A stretch of DNA of 64,000 bases from Anaplasma platys (GTDB taxonomy: Bacteria; Pseudomonadota; Alphaproteobacteria; Rickettsiales; Anaplasmataceae): assembly GCF_012790675.1 (NCBI RefSeq), contig NZ_CP046391.1, positions 397,398 to 461,397 on the forward strand. The letters run 5' to 3'. Below are positions 45,762-55,558 of this stretch, piece after piece. The notes beneath the pieces were generated by a model. That model was not told the origin of the DNA. It made no database searches and saw only the letters and a list, made by a program, of their open reading frames with translations. Both the position numbers and the translations under genes were made by a program. Numbering within the stretch: position 1 is the stretch's first letter; every line of letters starts with the position of its first letter.

Positions 45762-47633
45762 ATGTTCAGTTTAGAGTTTTTGTGTGTTACGCTACCGCTT
45801 ATAGGAGCGTTATTGGGGCAATTACTTAAGCGTAAAGAGCACATTTCGCACGTTGTGGCTTGTCTCTGTATAGGGCTCTCGACGGCGCTGTCTTGGTATT
45901 TCTTTACGTTTTCCAAGCAGCACTACGAAATAGACATAGTTTCTTGGCTCGAAGTGGGCGGCGTATCGGTACATTGGTCCGTATACATTGATAAGCTGAC
46001 CACTTTGATGATGATCGTGGTGACCACAGTATCGCTGATTGTCCATATTTACTCTATTGGATACATGCACCATGACAAGGGAGCGGTGCGCTTCTTGTCA
46101 TATCTCTCCCTGTTCACGTTTTTCATGATGGTGCTGATAACCAGTGGAAACTTTATGCAGCTATTTTTCGGTTGGGAAGGAGTGGGGTTGTGCTCCTATC
46201 TCCTTATAGGGTTTTGGTTTCACAAGGATACAGCTACAAAAGCCGCAATGAAGGCCTTTGTGGTGAATAGAGTTGGTGATTTGTTTTTCCTCTGCGGGAT
46301 ACTAGTAGTTTTTTATGCATTTCATACCCTAAATTTCGACGAGATATTTGCAAAAATCTCGGAAGGTGGCAATTTAGGCACTGTTGAGCTCATGGGTGTG
46401 GAAGTTGATGTAATCGACCTGGCAGGAATTTTGCTGTTTTTAGGGTGTATGGGGAAATCAGCGCAGCTGGGATTACATGTGTGGTTGCCAGATGCCATGG
46501 AGGGTCCTACTCCGGCTTCGGCCCTTATTCATGCTGCTACTATGGTCACTGCTGGGGTTTTCTTGGTGGCTCGTAGTTACATGGTGTTTGAGCTTTCTCC
46601 TTTAGCTCGAGAGGTGATACTGACGGTTGGACTTGCTACTTGTCTAGTTGCGGCGCTGGTAGCTATAGTTCAAGAGGACATCAAGAAGATAGTTGCCTAT
46701 TCAACCTGCAGCCAGCTCGGGTATATGTTTGTTGCTTGCGGCACGTCTAGTTACCATTTGGCTATGTTTCACCTGCTAACACATGCGTTTTTTAAATCTT
46801 TGTTATTCCTGTTAGCTGGTAATGTGATCCACTCGAACCATGGGGAACAAAGAATAGAGCATATGAGTAATAATTGTTGGCGTGATGTACCTTTTACGTA
46901 TGCGCTGATGTGGGTAGGATCTCTTGCGCTAATGGGTGTGTTTCCCCTGGCAGGATATTACTCGAAAGACTTAATAATCGAGAGTAGCTACGGTCACTGT
47001 GTTGGCTTTGTGGTTACCAACGTAGTAGCATGTCTTACTGCTGCATACTCGTGCAGATTGATGATAAAAGTGTTCCATAATCCTTATTCCAAGAGGATTG
47101 ACTCGATTCATGAATCGGGAAAGATAATGCTGTTGCCTCTGTTAGTGCTTGCGGTGGGGGCGATATTTTCCGGCATGGCATTCAAGAACCTTTTTGGAAT
47201 TACGGGCGAAGAGTTTTGGGCAGGTAGTTTGCGTATCGGTGAGCACGAGGAGGTCAGCCATGTGATAGAGTTGATTCCGGCAGCTATGGGGATTATAGGG
47301 ATGTTTTTGTATTACCTGCATCATACAAAAAAATTGGGTAATTTGGTTCCGGGAGCTCTGAAGAATGTTCTGATAAAGAAGTTTTACTTCGACGAGATTT
47401 ACCAACGTGTTTTTGTCTTGCCAATGAGCAAAATAGCCGAGGTGTTTTGGGTGATTGCAGATCAAAAAGTGATTGATTATTTCTTCCTAGATGGTATTAC
47501 TGGGGTGGTCAGAACCTGTGCCAGACATAGTGTCAGGGTTCAGAGCGGGCGTGTGGTGGGTTACGCTCTTGTTATGCTGCTTGGAGCGGTGGCTGCTGTG
47601 CTGTTGGTGGTGTATGGTTTTAAAACACGGTGA
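45762..47633 (+). CDS. nuoL: NADH-quinone oxidoreductase subunit L
   Basis: Antiporter-like proton-pumping subunit of complex I, 623 residues with about 16 helices. Motifs include YMHHDKGAVRFLSYLSLFTFFMMVLI, FFGWEGVGLCSYLLIGFWF, AQLGLHVWLPDAMEGPTPASALIHAATMVTAGVFL, and IVAYSTCSQLGYMFVA, with the conserved helix-7/8 Lys and the long lateral helix at the C terminus. Its stop overlaps the nuoM start by four bases. Confidence 0.97.
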   Translation: MFSLEFLCVTLPLIGALLGQLLKRKEHISHVVACLCIGLSTALSWYFFTFSKQHYEIDIVSWLEVGGVSVHWSVYIDKLTTLMMIVVTTVSLIVHIYSIGYMHHDKGAVRFLSYLSLFTFFMMVLITSGNFMQLFFGWEGVGLCSYLLIGFWFHKDTATKAAMKAFVVNRVGDLFFLCGILVVFYAFHTLNFDEIFAKISEGGNLGTVELMGVEVDVIDLAGILLFLGCMGKSAQLGLHVWLPDAMEGPTPASALIHAATMVTAGVFLVARSYMVFELSPLAREVILTVGLATCLVAALVAIVQEDIKKIVAYSTCSQLGYMFVACGTSSYHLAMFHLLTHAFFKSLLFLLAGNVIHSNHGEQRIEHMSNNCWRDVPFTYALMWVGSLALMGVFPLAGYYSKDLIIESSYGHCVGFVVTNVVACLTAAYSCRLMIKVFHNPYSKRIDSIHESGKIMLLPLLVLAVGAIFSGMAFKNLFGITGEEFWAGSLRIGEHEEVSHVIELIPAAMGIIGMFLYYLHHTKKLGNLVPGALKNVLIKKFYFDEIYQRVFVLPMSKIAEVFWVIADQKVIDYFFLDGITGVVRTCARHSVRVQSGRVVGYALVMLLGAVAAVLLVVYGFKTR

Positions 47634-49105
47634 TACCTTTATTGATCCTTATTCCCGTAGCAGGGGCGTCTGCACTTTCTTTCCTGAGGGGGTTTCCTTC
47701 TAGCCTTAAGGGCTCTGTGTTCATCGCAGCTACTGCCGCGGCGTTTATTGTTAGCGTGGGTGTTTTACTCAACTTTTCAAACGGAATGGGCGTCGAGGGA
47801 GAGCTCTTTGTATCGGGCGTTTCAGGTTTTGAGTTCAAGCTGGACAGGCTTTCGCTACTTATGGTTAGCCTGACTACCTTTTTGTTCTTCTTGGTTGCGA
47901 TTAGTGGTGTCTTTAGTGATGCTTGTGGCATAGAGAAAGAAAAAGAGCATTCGTTTTTTGCACTTTTAGCTTTGCTAGAAGCGTTTGTCTTGTGTGTGTT
48001 TATTGTAGACTCTTCAGTTCTGTTTTACGCGTTTTTTGAAGCATCGCTTATCCCGATGTTTTTTATCATAGGGTTTTGGGGGCACGGCGACCGCATAGGC
48101 GCGGCATTTAAGTTCCTTATATATACGGCCACGGCTTCTTTATTGTTTCTTGTAGCTATCGTATACTCGAAGATTTTTTCCCTGGGGGTGTTTGACTCTT
48201 TTTATTCAGACATACATGTTTATGAAGCAATCCCGTTTGCGTTCCGTGTTGCGTTATGGACGGCGTGTTTTTTTGCTTTTGCTGTCAAGCTCCCGATGGT
48301 TCCATGTCACACTTGGTTACCTAAGGCTCACGTGCAGGCTCCGACTTTGGGATCTGTGCTGTTGGCCGGTCTGCTGATCAAAATGGGTGGATACGGATTC
48401 ATTAGATTTTGCCTGGGTGGCCTGCCTGCTGTGAGTTTTGAACTTTCAAAGTTTGTAATCTTTCTCAGCGCTATTTCATTGGTTTATTCATCCCTGATTG
48501 CGTACTCACAAAAAAACATGAAGGCGCTGGTTGCTTATTCTTCAATAGCGCACATGAGTTTTGTTTCTGCTGGAATATTTTCTCTAAATGAGAGCGGTAT
48601 AATAGGTGCAGTCTTTCAAATGGTGAGTCATGGCCTCATATCTGCAGCGTTATTTTTGTGTGTCGGTATAATATACCGCAGAACCGGTACCATGGAGATG
48701 GAAAAATGTGGGGGGCTGGCATCCGCAATGCCAAGGCTTTCTTTGATGATGATATTTTTCAGCATGGCTTCCGCTGGTTTGCCAGGGACATCGGGTTTTA
48801 TAGGTGAGTTTTTGTCTATTTTGGGGATCTTCCAGGCATTTAAATTCACGGTAGTGTGTTTTGCTGTTGGAGCTGTGTTAAGTGCGGCATATATGTTACG
48901 TCTGTGTCGTGAGGTGGTATGGGGAAGTGCGCCTGAAGGTGCTTTTGTTGGGAAAAGCGATATAAACGTGTGGGAATTAGTAGTGCTTGGTTCTCTTGCG
49001 GTTTTGGTGATTCTCTTGGGTATATTTCCTTCTTTGGTTATTTCTTTTTTGAAACCCTGGGTTGGTGATGTTTTGCTGTCGTTGTACAAAATCCGGTTAG
49101 CTTGA
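47630..49105 (+). CDS. nuoM: NADH-quinone oxidoreductase subunit M
   Basis: Second antiporter-like subunit of complex I, 491 residues, about 14 helices. Seen are FFEASLIPMFFIIGFWG with its conserved Glu, AVKLPMVPCHTWLPKAHVQAPTLGSVLLAGLLIKMGGYGF, and YSQKNMKALVAYSSIAHMSFVSAG. It starts with GTG at 47630, overlapping nuoL (GTGA), so translation is coupled. Confidence 0.97.
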   Translation: MIPLLILIPVAGASALSFLRGFPSSLKGSVFIAATAAAFIVSVGVLLNFSNGMGVEGELFVSGVSGFEFKLDRLSLLMVSLTTFLFFLVAISGVFSDACGIEKEKEHSFFALLALLEAFVLCVFIVDSSVLFYAFFEASLIPMFFIIGFWGHGDRIGAAFKFLIYTATASLLFLVAIVYSKIFSLGVFDSFYSDIHVYEAIPFAFRVALWTACFFAFAVKLPMVPCHTWLPKAHVQAPTLGSVLLAGLLIKMGGYGFIRFCLGGLPAVSFELSKFVIFLSAISLVYSSLIAYSQKNMKALVAYSSIAHMSFVSAGIFSLNESGIIGAVFQMVSHGLISAALFLCVGIIYRRTGTMEMEKCGGLASAMPRLSLMMIFFSMASAGLPGTSGFIGEFLSILGIFQAFKFTVVCFAVGAVLSAAYMLRLCREVVWGSAPEGAFVGKSDINVWELVVLGSLAVLVILLGIFPSLVISFLKPWVGDVLLSLYKIRLA

Positions 49106-49114
49106 GAGTGACGC

Positions 49115-50515
49115 ATGTACTTTAAAGATTTGGCATATGTGATACCGGAGCTCACTATGCTGGGTGCCTCTCTAGCTTTGTTGATTGCTGGAATGGCCAT
49201 AGGTGAGAGATGGGTCCGCGGGCTTGCTGTGCTCTTTGTTGGCTCTGCCTCCGGGGTTGCAGCTGCAGAGCTTGCACAGTTTTCTGGTGATGCTGTTTCA
49301 CTATTCAATGGGATGATAGCGAGAACGGGGCATGTGTATCTATCACGTGTAATCGTTCTGCTGACGGGGTTAGCCGCGTTTTTATTGTTCTTTTTTGCAA
49401 ATAGGTCGTATAGGTACGAGTTTTCCGTTTTGATGCTTCTGGCCACTTTGGGGTCAGTTTGTATTGTGCAGGCAGATCATTTTTTATCGTTTTACCTATC
49501 GTTTGAGCTCATAGGCTTTGCCTCTTACATACTTGTGTGTTTCAACCGGAGTTCTAGGAAGGCATCGGAAGCCGCCATAAAATTCTTCATTCTAGGTGCG
49601 ATATCGTCTTGCTTGATGCTCTATGGTATTTCCTTTGTGTACGGTTATTCCTCCAGTTTTGAATTCTCAGTGCTGGCCAAAGTGCTAGCTGGGGAAGGGT
49701 CAATGGGAGAGGCGTTTGGATGCGCTTTGGTCCTAGTGGGTGTGTTATTCAAGCTTGCTGCGGTGCCGTTTCATATGTGGCTGCCAGATACTTACCAAGG
49801 AGCCTCCACTGTTGCTGTTATGTTTTTCACTATAGTGACAAAAACGGCGTTGATCTTGACAGTTACCAGGGTCACTAGGGCGCTCGATACTTCTTTGTTT
49901 ACATACCAGTGGGTGATGGTGCTATTGGCAATATCATCGATGGTTGTGGGAGAATTTGGTGCGATGCAGCAGAAAAATATAAAGCGACTATTGGCATACG
50001 CAAATATTGGGCATATAGGATTTGTTATTGCTGCCCTAGCGGGGAATAATGCAACTTTTAATGCGTTGCTCTACTACACGGTAACTTACGTCCTGATTAA
50101 CATGTGGATTTTCTCTATTGTGCTTATGTATGACGACGAGGGATTTGAGATTCCCAGCATGGCGGGTATTTCCGCTAAATATCCAATAATGTCTCTCATG
50201 CTGGTTTCCTCGATGTTGGCTTCTTCGGGGCTGCCACCGTTTTCTGGGTTTTTTGCCAAGTACGCTATTTTAAAATCCGTAGCTTCTCTAAGTGCCGGCA
50301 ATTTGCACATATTTGTATGCATAATATTTTTGAGTATTACCAGCATAATACCATGCTATTATTGCTTCCGCATAGCAAAGGTAGTCTATTTCGATGAAGC
50401 GAGAGATGATGTTCCAGCCATCATCGGAAGCGTAGGTCTGTATGTGGTTGCACTTGTTTCTGTGGTGCTGAGTGTGATCATGGTGTTTTATCGAGATCAC
50501 TTTGATGCCTTTTAG
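49115..50515 (+). CDS. nuoN: NADH-quinone oxidoreductase subunit N
   Basis: Third antiporter-like subunit of complex I, 466 residues, 13-14 helices. Visible are FYLSFELIGFASYILVCFNR, KLAAVPFHMWLPDTYQGASTVAVMFFTIVTK, and MQQKNIKRLLAYANIGHIGFV. ATG 49115, 9 bp after nuoM. Last gene of the nuo block. Confidence 0.97.
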   Translation: MYFKDLAYVIPELTMLGASLALLIAGMAIGERWVRGLAVLFVGSASGVAAAELAQFSGDAVSLFNGMIARTGHVYLSRVIVLLTGLAAFLLFFFANRSYRYEFSVLMLLATLGSVCIVQADHFLSFYLSFELIGFASYILVCFNRSSRKASEAAIKFFILGAISSCLMLYGISFVYGYSSSFEFSVLAKVLAGEGSMGEAFGCALVLVGVLFKLAAVPFHMWLPDTYQGASTVAVMFFTIVTKTALILTVTRVTRALDTSLFTYQWVMVLLAISSMVVGEFGAMQQKNIKRLLAYANIGHIGFVIAALAGNNATFNALLYYTVTYVLINMWIFSIVLMYDDEGFEIPSMAGISAKYPIMSLMLVSSMLASSGLPPFSGFFAKYAILKSVASLSAGNLHIFVCIIFLSITSIIPCYYCFRIAKVVYFDEARDDVPAIIGSVGLYVVALVSVVLSVIMVFYRDHFDAF

Positions 50516-50561
50516 GTAATTTGTAGCTCTAGCTGCGGTCTTTTGTGTTTTCTACGTTTCT

Positions 50562-51758
50562 GTGTGCGTGATAATATGCGAGTTGAGCGACGTGAAGAGA
50601 GTTTCAGTTTTTGGATCTACGGGGTTTATTGGACAAAAGGCCGTGCAGATTCTGCATAGAAACCCTGCAGATTTCAAGGTTGAAGCTTTGGTAGCGAGAG
50701 ATAGTGTTCAGCTTTTGGCCTCGCAGGCGAAGTTACTTGACGCGAAAATGGCGGTAATTGCTGATGATAGGTGTTACCGGGCGTTAATAGATGCTCTGAG
50801 CGGTACGGGGATAAAGGTATTGGCTGGTCGAGATGCCGTTATTGAAGCTGCGGGGGTGCGGTCGGTAGATTGTGCGCTCATGGCCATTACTGGCATTGCG
50901 TCACTAGAACCCACGATGGGGCTCATCGATGCAGGGGTGAGTTATATTGCGTTGGCGAGTAAGGAGAGCTTGGTTTGCGGTGGAAGTCTCCTGATGAAGG
51001 CTGCAAAAAGCCGTGGTGTTAATATAGTTCCAGTAGATTCTGAGCACAATGCGGTTTTCAGACTTTTGTCTTATGGGGTGAGTCCAGAAAAAGTGACGAT
51101 AACGTCTTCGGGAGGGCCATTTCTGAAGTGGACAAAGGAGCAGATGAAAAATGCTACCCTTGATGATGCCTTGGCGCACCCGGTGTGGAAGATGGGAAAG
51201 AAGATTTCAGTTGATAGTGCTACCATGGCTAACAAAGCGCTAGAAGTAATTGAGGCAAGCTACCTGTTTTCTCTAAGTTGCGACAAGATTGATGTCGTTG
51301 TCCATCCGGAGTCCGTAGTGCACGCTTTGGTATCACATGCGGATGGGGAATCTATAGCGTTGATGTCGCCGCCTGATATGAGCATTCCCATACTTCATGC
51401 TCTATATTGGCCAGAAAGGAAGGAGATCTATGAAAATGGGCTAGACCTTGTGACGCACGGTCGGTTGACGTTTTTGACTCCGGATCTCGACAGGTTTCCG
51501 CTGTTTAAATGGGGTTTTGACGTCTTGAAGCACAAAAACAGCCATGCTGCTGGGATAGCATTTAATGCAGCTAATGAAGTTGCAGTTGAAGTGTTTTTGT
51601 TGGGGGGTATTTCTTTTCTTGAAATTTCCAAGGTGATTGTGAAGGTGATGAACACGATTTCACATTGCGAAATAAGGTCTTTGAGTGACGTAATAGAGTA
51701 CGATCTATGGGTCCGGAAGGCCGCCGAAAAAGCAATAGGTTCCTTAAAACTGTGTTAA
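50562..51758 (+). CDS. dxr: 1-deoxy-D-xylulose 5-phosphate reductoisomerase
   Basis: Second step of the MEP isoprenoid pathway, NADPH-dependent. NADPH motif GSTGFIGQKAVQIL near the N terminus, ASKESLVCGG, VPVDSEHNAVF (metal and substrate), TSSGGPFL, HPVWKMGKKISVDSATMANKALEVIEA and HPESVVHAL follow in family order. 398 residues from GTG 50562; a start near GTG 50592 (VKRVSVFG) is also likely, since the first ten residues are not typical. Its partner ispG is 2.4 kb downstream. Confidence 0.96.
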   Translation: MCVIICELSDVKRVSVFGSTGFIGQKAVQILHRNPADFKVEALVARDSVQLLASQAKLLDAKMAVIADDRCYRALIDALSGTGIKVLAGRDAVIEAAGVRSVDCALMAITGIASLEPTMGLIDAGVSYIALASKESLVCGGSLLMKAAKSRGVNIVPVDSEHNAVFRLLSYGVSPEKVTITSSGGPFLKWTKEQMKNATLDDALAHPVWKMGKKISVDSATMANKALEVIEASYLFSLSCDKIDVVVHPESVVHALVSHADGESIALMSPPDMSIPILHALYWPERKEIYENGLDLVTHGRLTFLTPDLDRFPLFKWGFDVLKHKNSHAAGIAFNAANEVAVEVFLLGGISFLEISKVIVKVMNTISHCEIRSLSDVIEYDLWVRKAAEKAIGSLKLC

Positions 51759-51949
51759 TTTAATCGGGGCTGTACGGAGCATTTTTATCATGATAGAGTC
51801 CTATTGGCGATAAATGTTGTATTAGATTCTAGTGATGTTATTGTCTTGCGGGATCGGGTGTGGCAGATGCAATCTGCTTATAATTTTCTGTCTGTCCTTG
51901 TGCCCACCTTCAAGATGAGTAGTTTTTGTAAGCTTCATCGGTGAGTTAA

Positions 51950-53836
51950 ATGTCAAGAATAAGTTTTCTGTTTGTCTTGTTACTTCTTTCTTCCTGCTGG
52001 AGTAGGCATGCCTTGGAGATAGGTAAAAATTACATTCCCGTTTTTAATCCAGGAGGGGTACTTTTCGACGAAGATGAGAGCTTTGCGCAGTCCTATGAGG
52101 TTTATGAACAACGAAGACATGATGTTTTAAGAGAGAAGGCTCGCAAAAAAAGAGGTTCGGATCCAGGATGCGAGCTTGGATGTCCTAAGGTTAGTGAAGA
52201 GAAAAGATCGTGGATCATGAAAAAGCTCCGTGAGTTTGGGGCTGTGACTCGCGATGTGTCTAGGAATAACAACGGGGGGATGGTAAACAAAGATGGGATT
52301 GACCTTTCTGCGCTGCCAGGGGCTAGATTTATAGACATTATGTTGGATAAGGACGACGTTGCAAAAGGGGCTGGGCATACTGAACGGCAGGAAATGTCTG
52401 CAAGTGCTAATGTTTCGCCGCAATATGTTGAGCGTGAAAGCGGATTTCCGCAGTTTGAAACTCACAGCATTGGAGCAGTAGGGTCTGGTGGCTTAGGTTG
52501 TGAATGTGGTGAGGGTGGAGTAAGGCATAAGCATGATGCAAAAAATGGTTGCGATTGCAGCTGGGGGAGTGCGTCAGCGTATGAGCGTGCCAATAAAGAA
52601 TCATCTCAAGGACCCGTGGAAAGTGGTTCAGGAGCAGCTGCAGGGTCTGAAGCTACGGGTGCTGATGTAGTGGTTGGGCAGGGATGTAATTGTGAAAACC
52701 CTGGTAACTGTGAGTGCAAAAAGAACGTTACAAGCCACGTTTCTCGCGGTCTGGAAGAAGTTGAATGTGGTTGTGAAAAGCTACGAGGATGTGAGTGTAA
52801 AAAAGTTTCTCTGGTTGATGCCAGTGGGTTAGGGCAGGTAGGTTGTGCATGCGAAGGAGCTCCTGGTTGCAAATGCGGCAAAGGAGTTGCTGTGGAGCGC
52901 AAACACGATGGGGTAGGAAGGCCATCGCATAAGCATTCTGAAGGTGGAGGAATGGTTACCAAGCCTGGCGACGTGCATGATGCAGTTGGTAGTGCAAAGC
53001 ATGAATGCGATCATGGAAAGCATCGCGAATGTGAATGCGAAAAATCCCACGGGTGTGACCGTAATAAGGATGATGCAGAGCGCGACCTAGATTGTGATAG
53101 TACTGTGCCATCAGAGAAAGAGCCTGTTTCGCCAGATAATGGCGACGGCGCTGATAACTGGGAAAGTTTTGAAGAGGAGCGTAAAGAGACAATAGCGAGA
53201 TGGGAAGTTGGAGAGATAGTAGGTCCTGATTTTAGTGATGAGCAGGTTGAGGCGCCGGAAGAGGAAAAAGTCGCTGTTGCTCCGTCTCCGAATGTGGATG
53301 ATGTAAAAGAAGAAAGTGTCGAAGTAATGACTGCTGAGGGAAAGAGTGACGACACTGTGGAAGTTATTGATGAGCCACATGATGGCTTGATGACAGAAGG
53401 CTTTATCACGAATATGGAAAGTGAACTTCCTGACTATAGCGGGGCTAAAGCGCTGGGCGATGATTTTACTTATCCCATGGGTGTTGCCTTCCCTCGGGAA
53501 GAATCTAAAGAAAAGTACGGGAATTATGATAAAGAGGCTCCGCGTCGCGATATTGGCGGCGCTGGTGTTATGGGGCTAAATAAGGAAATGGGTAGCGAGA
53601 GTAATGTTAAACAGCGTGGTCTACCCGAATTAGGAGAAGATATCTCCGCTGAGCATCCAAAGGATTCAGAAAAAGCTGGTCCATGGATCCCCTATGGAGA
53701 TGTAGAAGAGTTCATTGCTGAAGAGGAAGCAGCAGAGGATTCTTCGGATGAGAGCGAAGAATGGACTAGCTTTCAAGACCCAGGGCGTAAGGATAACAAG
53801 TCCTATATGAACGTTTACGCCTGGTATGGTTTTTAG
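51950..53836 (+). CDS. Cys/His-rich acidic lipoprotein with CxC repeats
   Basis: No family recognised. The 628 residues begin with a lipoprotein signal (hydrophobic FLFVLLLLSSC; lipobox LSSC, lipidated Cys16). Residues 180-385 hold 21 Cys, including nine CxC pairs. Three modules have identical CxC-x5-CxC spacing (Cys 246/248/254/256, 273/275/281/283, 299/301/307/309) at a 26-27 residue period; diverged ones are near 184-203 and 353-369. Many His (RHKHD, KHxCDHGKH) lie between them. Residues 385-628 have no Cys, are strongly acidic and probably disordered. Zn or other metal binding, or disulfide-linked surface structure, is inferred. It lies alone between dxr and ispG. Confidence 0.8.
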   Translation: MSRISFLFVLLLLSSCWSRHALEIGKNYIPVFNPGGVLFDEDESFAQSYEVYEQRRHDVLREKARKKRGSDPGCELGCPKVSEEKRSWIMKKLREFGAVTRDVSRNNNGGMVNKDGIDLSALPGARFIDIMLDKDDVAKGAGHTERQEMSASANVSPQYVERESGFPQFETHSIGAVGSGGLGCECGEGGVRHKHDAKNGCDCSWGSASAYERANKESSQGPVESGSGAAAGSEATGADVVVGQGCNCENPGNCECKKNVTSHVSRGLEEVECGCEKLRGCECKKVSLVDASGLGQVGCACEGAPGCKCGKGVAVERKHDGVGRPSHKHSEGGGMVTKPGDVHDAVGSAKHECDHGKHRECECEKSHGCDRNKDDAERDLDCDSTVPSEKEPVSPDNGDGADNWESFEEERKETIARWEVGEIVGPDFSDEQVEAPEEEKVAVAPSPNVDDVKEESVEVMTAEGKSDDTVEVIDEPHDGLMTEGFITNMESELPDYSGAKALGDDFTYPMGVAFPREESKEKYGNYDKEAPRRDIGGAGVMGLNKEMGSESNVKQRGLPELGEDISAEHPKDSEKAGPWIPYGDVEEFIAEEEAAEDSSDESEEWTSFQDPGRKDNKSYMNVYAWYGF

Positions 53837-54074
53837 TAGCTCGGCAGCGATGGGAAGAAAAGTTGTCGAGGATGCGATAGGTTTGTTGAGTGGTGATCAA
53901 ATTGGTTGTGGTCGTCCCTTGCCACTAGGGGGCTTGGGTTTTCGCTGCTTGTCGCTGGTTGAAGTTCCCGTTTTTTCATTCTAGCAGTCGAACTTGTGAT
54001 CTTGTAGTATGGCGTATTATACGTGGCTGCAATTAATGTGGCTAAGTGTGCTATTATTACAGCGCTTAATCGGG

Positions 54075-54126
54075 AAAGTGGCAGTTACTTTCAGAGCTGA
54101 GGCCTGAAACAGGCAACCACTTTTTT
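54075..54126 (+). terminator. Branched hairpin with U tract upstream of ispG
   Basis: Outer stem AAAGTGG/CCACTTT (54075-54081 and 54117-54123) encloses an exact GCCTG-AAA-CAGGC hairpin (54102-54114) and a small TCA/TGA stem, then TTTTTT. It ends 51 bp before ispG. It would stop transcripts from the lipoprotein gene, or of a short RNA beginning near 54063 behind a TATTAT box (54052-54057); the -35 is poor. In the rest of the 340-bp gap I see nothing. Confidence 0.55.
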
Positions 54127-54176
54127 GGACACTGTGAGCTATATTTGTTTGTGTAGTTATTTCTTGGATTCTGCCA

Positions 54177-55430
54177 ATGAGTTTATGTGAAGATAGTGTT
54201 TTAGACGTTCGCGATCCGCGAGTTGTTCCCAGGATTAGTTATGCTGTAAGGATTGGCAGAGTTGTCATAGGCGGGGGTAATCCGGTAGTTGTACAATCTA
54301 TGGCGCTGGGCGGGACCGGAGATTTCAACCAAGACATGAACGAGATCTTAGCGTTGGCCAGAGAGGGATCAGAGTTGGTCAGGGTCGCAATAAACTCCGA
54401 TGAATCTATTAAGGTGATCCCTGACGTTGTCGACCAGCTAGTGAAGTATGGTTTCGATGAGAAAATGATAGTTGGTTGTGGGCAGTATGAGGTGGCCAGG
54501 CTTCTGCGTGATTATCCAACTTGTGCCGCAGCTTTGGGGAAAATTAGAATTAATCCCGGAAATATTGGGTTTGGTGACAAAAGAGATAAGAGCTTTGAGG
54601 ACGTTATAGAGTTTGCTGCAAAACACGATATGCCTATCAGAATAGGTGTAAACTGGGGCAGTCTAGATAAGACCTTGGTTGCCAGGCTGATGGACGAGAA
54701 TGCTGCATTGCCGGTGCCAGAAGACTCAAGTGTTGTTCAAAGGAAAGCTTTGGTTCTCTCAGCACTTGAGAGCGCAAAGCTTGCAGAAAATCTTGGTCTT
54801 TCGCCGAATAAGATAGTTGTCTCCTGCAAGGTGAGTAGGGTTAGTGATTTAATTGCTACGTACTTGGCACTGGCAAAATCTAGCAAATATGCGTTGCATT
54901 TGGGGCTCACTGAGGCGGGGGCCGGTCTTCGGGGTATTGTCAATAGCACGGCTGCTATTGGACATTTGCTGCTTCTAGGCATTGGAGATACTATAAGGGT
55001 TTCACTGACTTCGTATACTAGAGAAGAGAGGACGCAGGAAGTAAGGGTATGTAAAGAGATTTTACAAGCGTTGGGGCTAAGATTTTTCTCTGCACAGACT
55101 GTTTCATGTCCGGGATGTAACCGCACTAACTTCCCTATTTTTCAAAAGCTGGTTCGCGGTGTTAACGAGTATATAGAGTCCCAAATGCAGGTTTGGAAGG
55201 TGAAGTATCCCGGAGTCGTAAACATGTCTGTCGCGGTTATGGGGTGTGTGGTTAACGGACCAGGAGAGAGCAAGCACGCAAATTTGGGTCTCAGCATGCC
55301 AGGAAATGGGGAAAGGGAAGTCGCTGTTGTTTATGAAGATGGGAACAAGTCATGTACCATTCGAGGCGATGACGTACTTGAAAAGTTTTTAGAGATCATA
55401 GAATCATATGTCGTAAGAAGATATAGCTGA
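54177..55430 (+). CDS. ispG: 4-hydroxy-3-methylbut-2-enyl diphosphate synthase
   Basis: [4Fe-4S] enzyme of the MEP pathway, reducing MEcPP to HMBPP. Visible are the N-terminal TIM-barrel pattern GNPVVVQSMALGGTGD, ELVRVAINS, KIRINPGNIG, PIRIGVNWGSL, and the C-terminal cluster domain with SCPGCNRTNF and AVMGCVVNGPGES. The 417-residue length is normal for the alphaproteobacterial type. ATG 54177. Confidence 0.96.
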   Translation: MSLCEDSVLDVRDPRVVPRISYAVRIGRVVIGGGNPVVVQSMALGGTGDFNQDMNEILALAREGSELVRVAINSDESIKVIPDVVDQLVKYGFDEKMIVGCGQYEVARLLRDYPTCAAALGKIRINPGNIGFGDKRDKSFEDVIEFAAKHDMPIRIGVNWGSLDKTLVARLMDENAALPVPEDSSVVQRKALVLSALESAKLAENLGLSPNKIVVSCKVSRVSDLIATYLALAKSSKYALHLGLTEAGAGLRGIVNSTAAIGHLLLLGIGDTIRVSLTSYTREERTQEVRVCKEILQALGLRFFSAQTVSCPGCNRTNFPIFQKLVRGVNEYIESQMQVWKVKYPGVVNMSVAVMGCVVNGPGESKHANLGLSMPGNGEREVAVVYEDGNKSCTIRGDDVLEKFLEIIESYVVRRYS

Positions 55431-55558
55431 AGCGCGCACGTTTTTATTTTATGCAAGTAGTACAAATTTTGTCGGAGGAGAGTATCTTATTACAGCGCTA
55501 ACTGCTGTCAGGTGGTACCTTGTTAGTTAGCACTTATCGTTTCGCGGGTTAGCGGTAG

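Noticed and set aside
48628-49446. 272-residue minus-strand frame antisense to nuoM and nuoN
   Set aside because: It mirrors two well-supported membrane genes, has no family similarity and no ribosome site; antisense frames are common opposite hydrophobic genes.
52606-53409. Minus-strand frames up to 132 residues opposite the Cys-rich lipoprotein
   Set aside because: They are Ser/Pro/Thr-rich shadows of the repeat-bearing gene without start signals.
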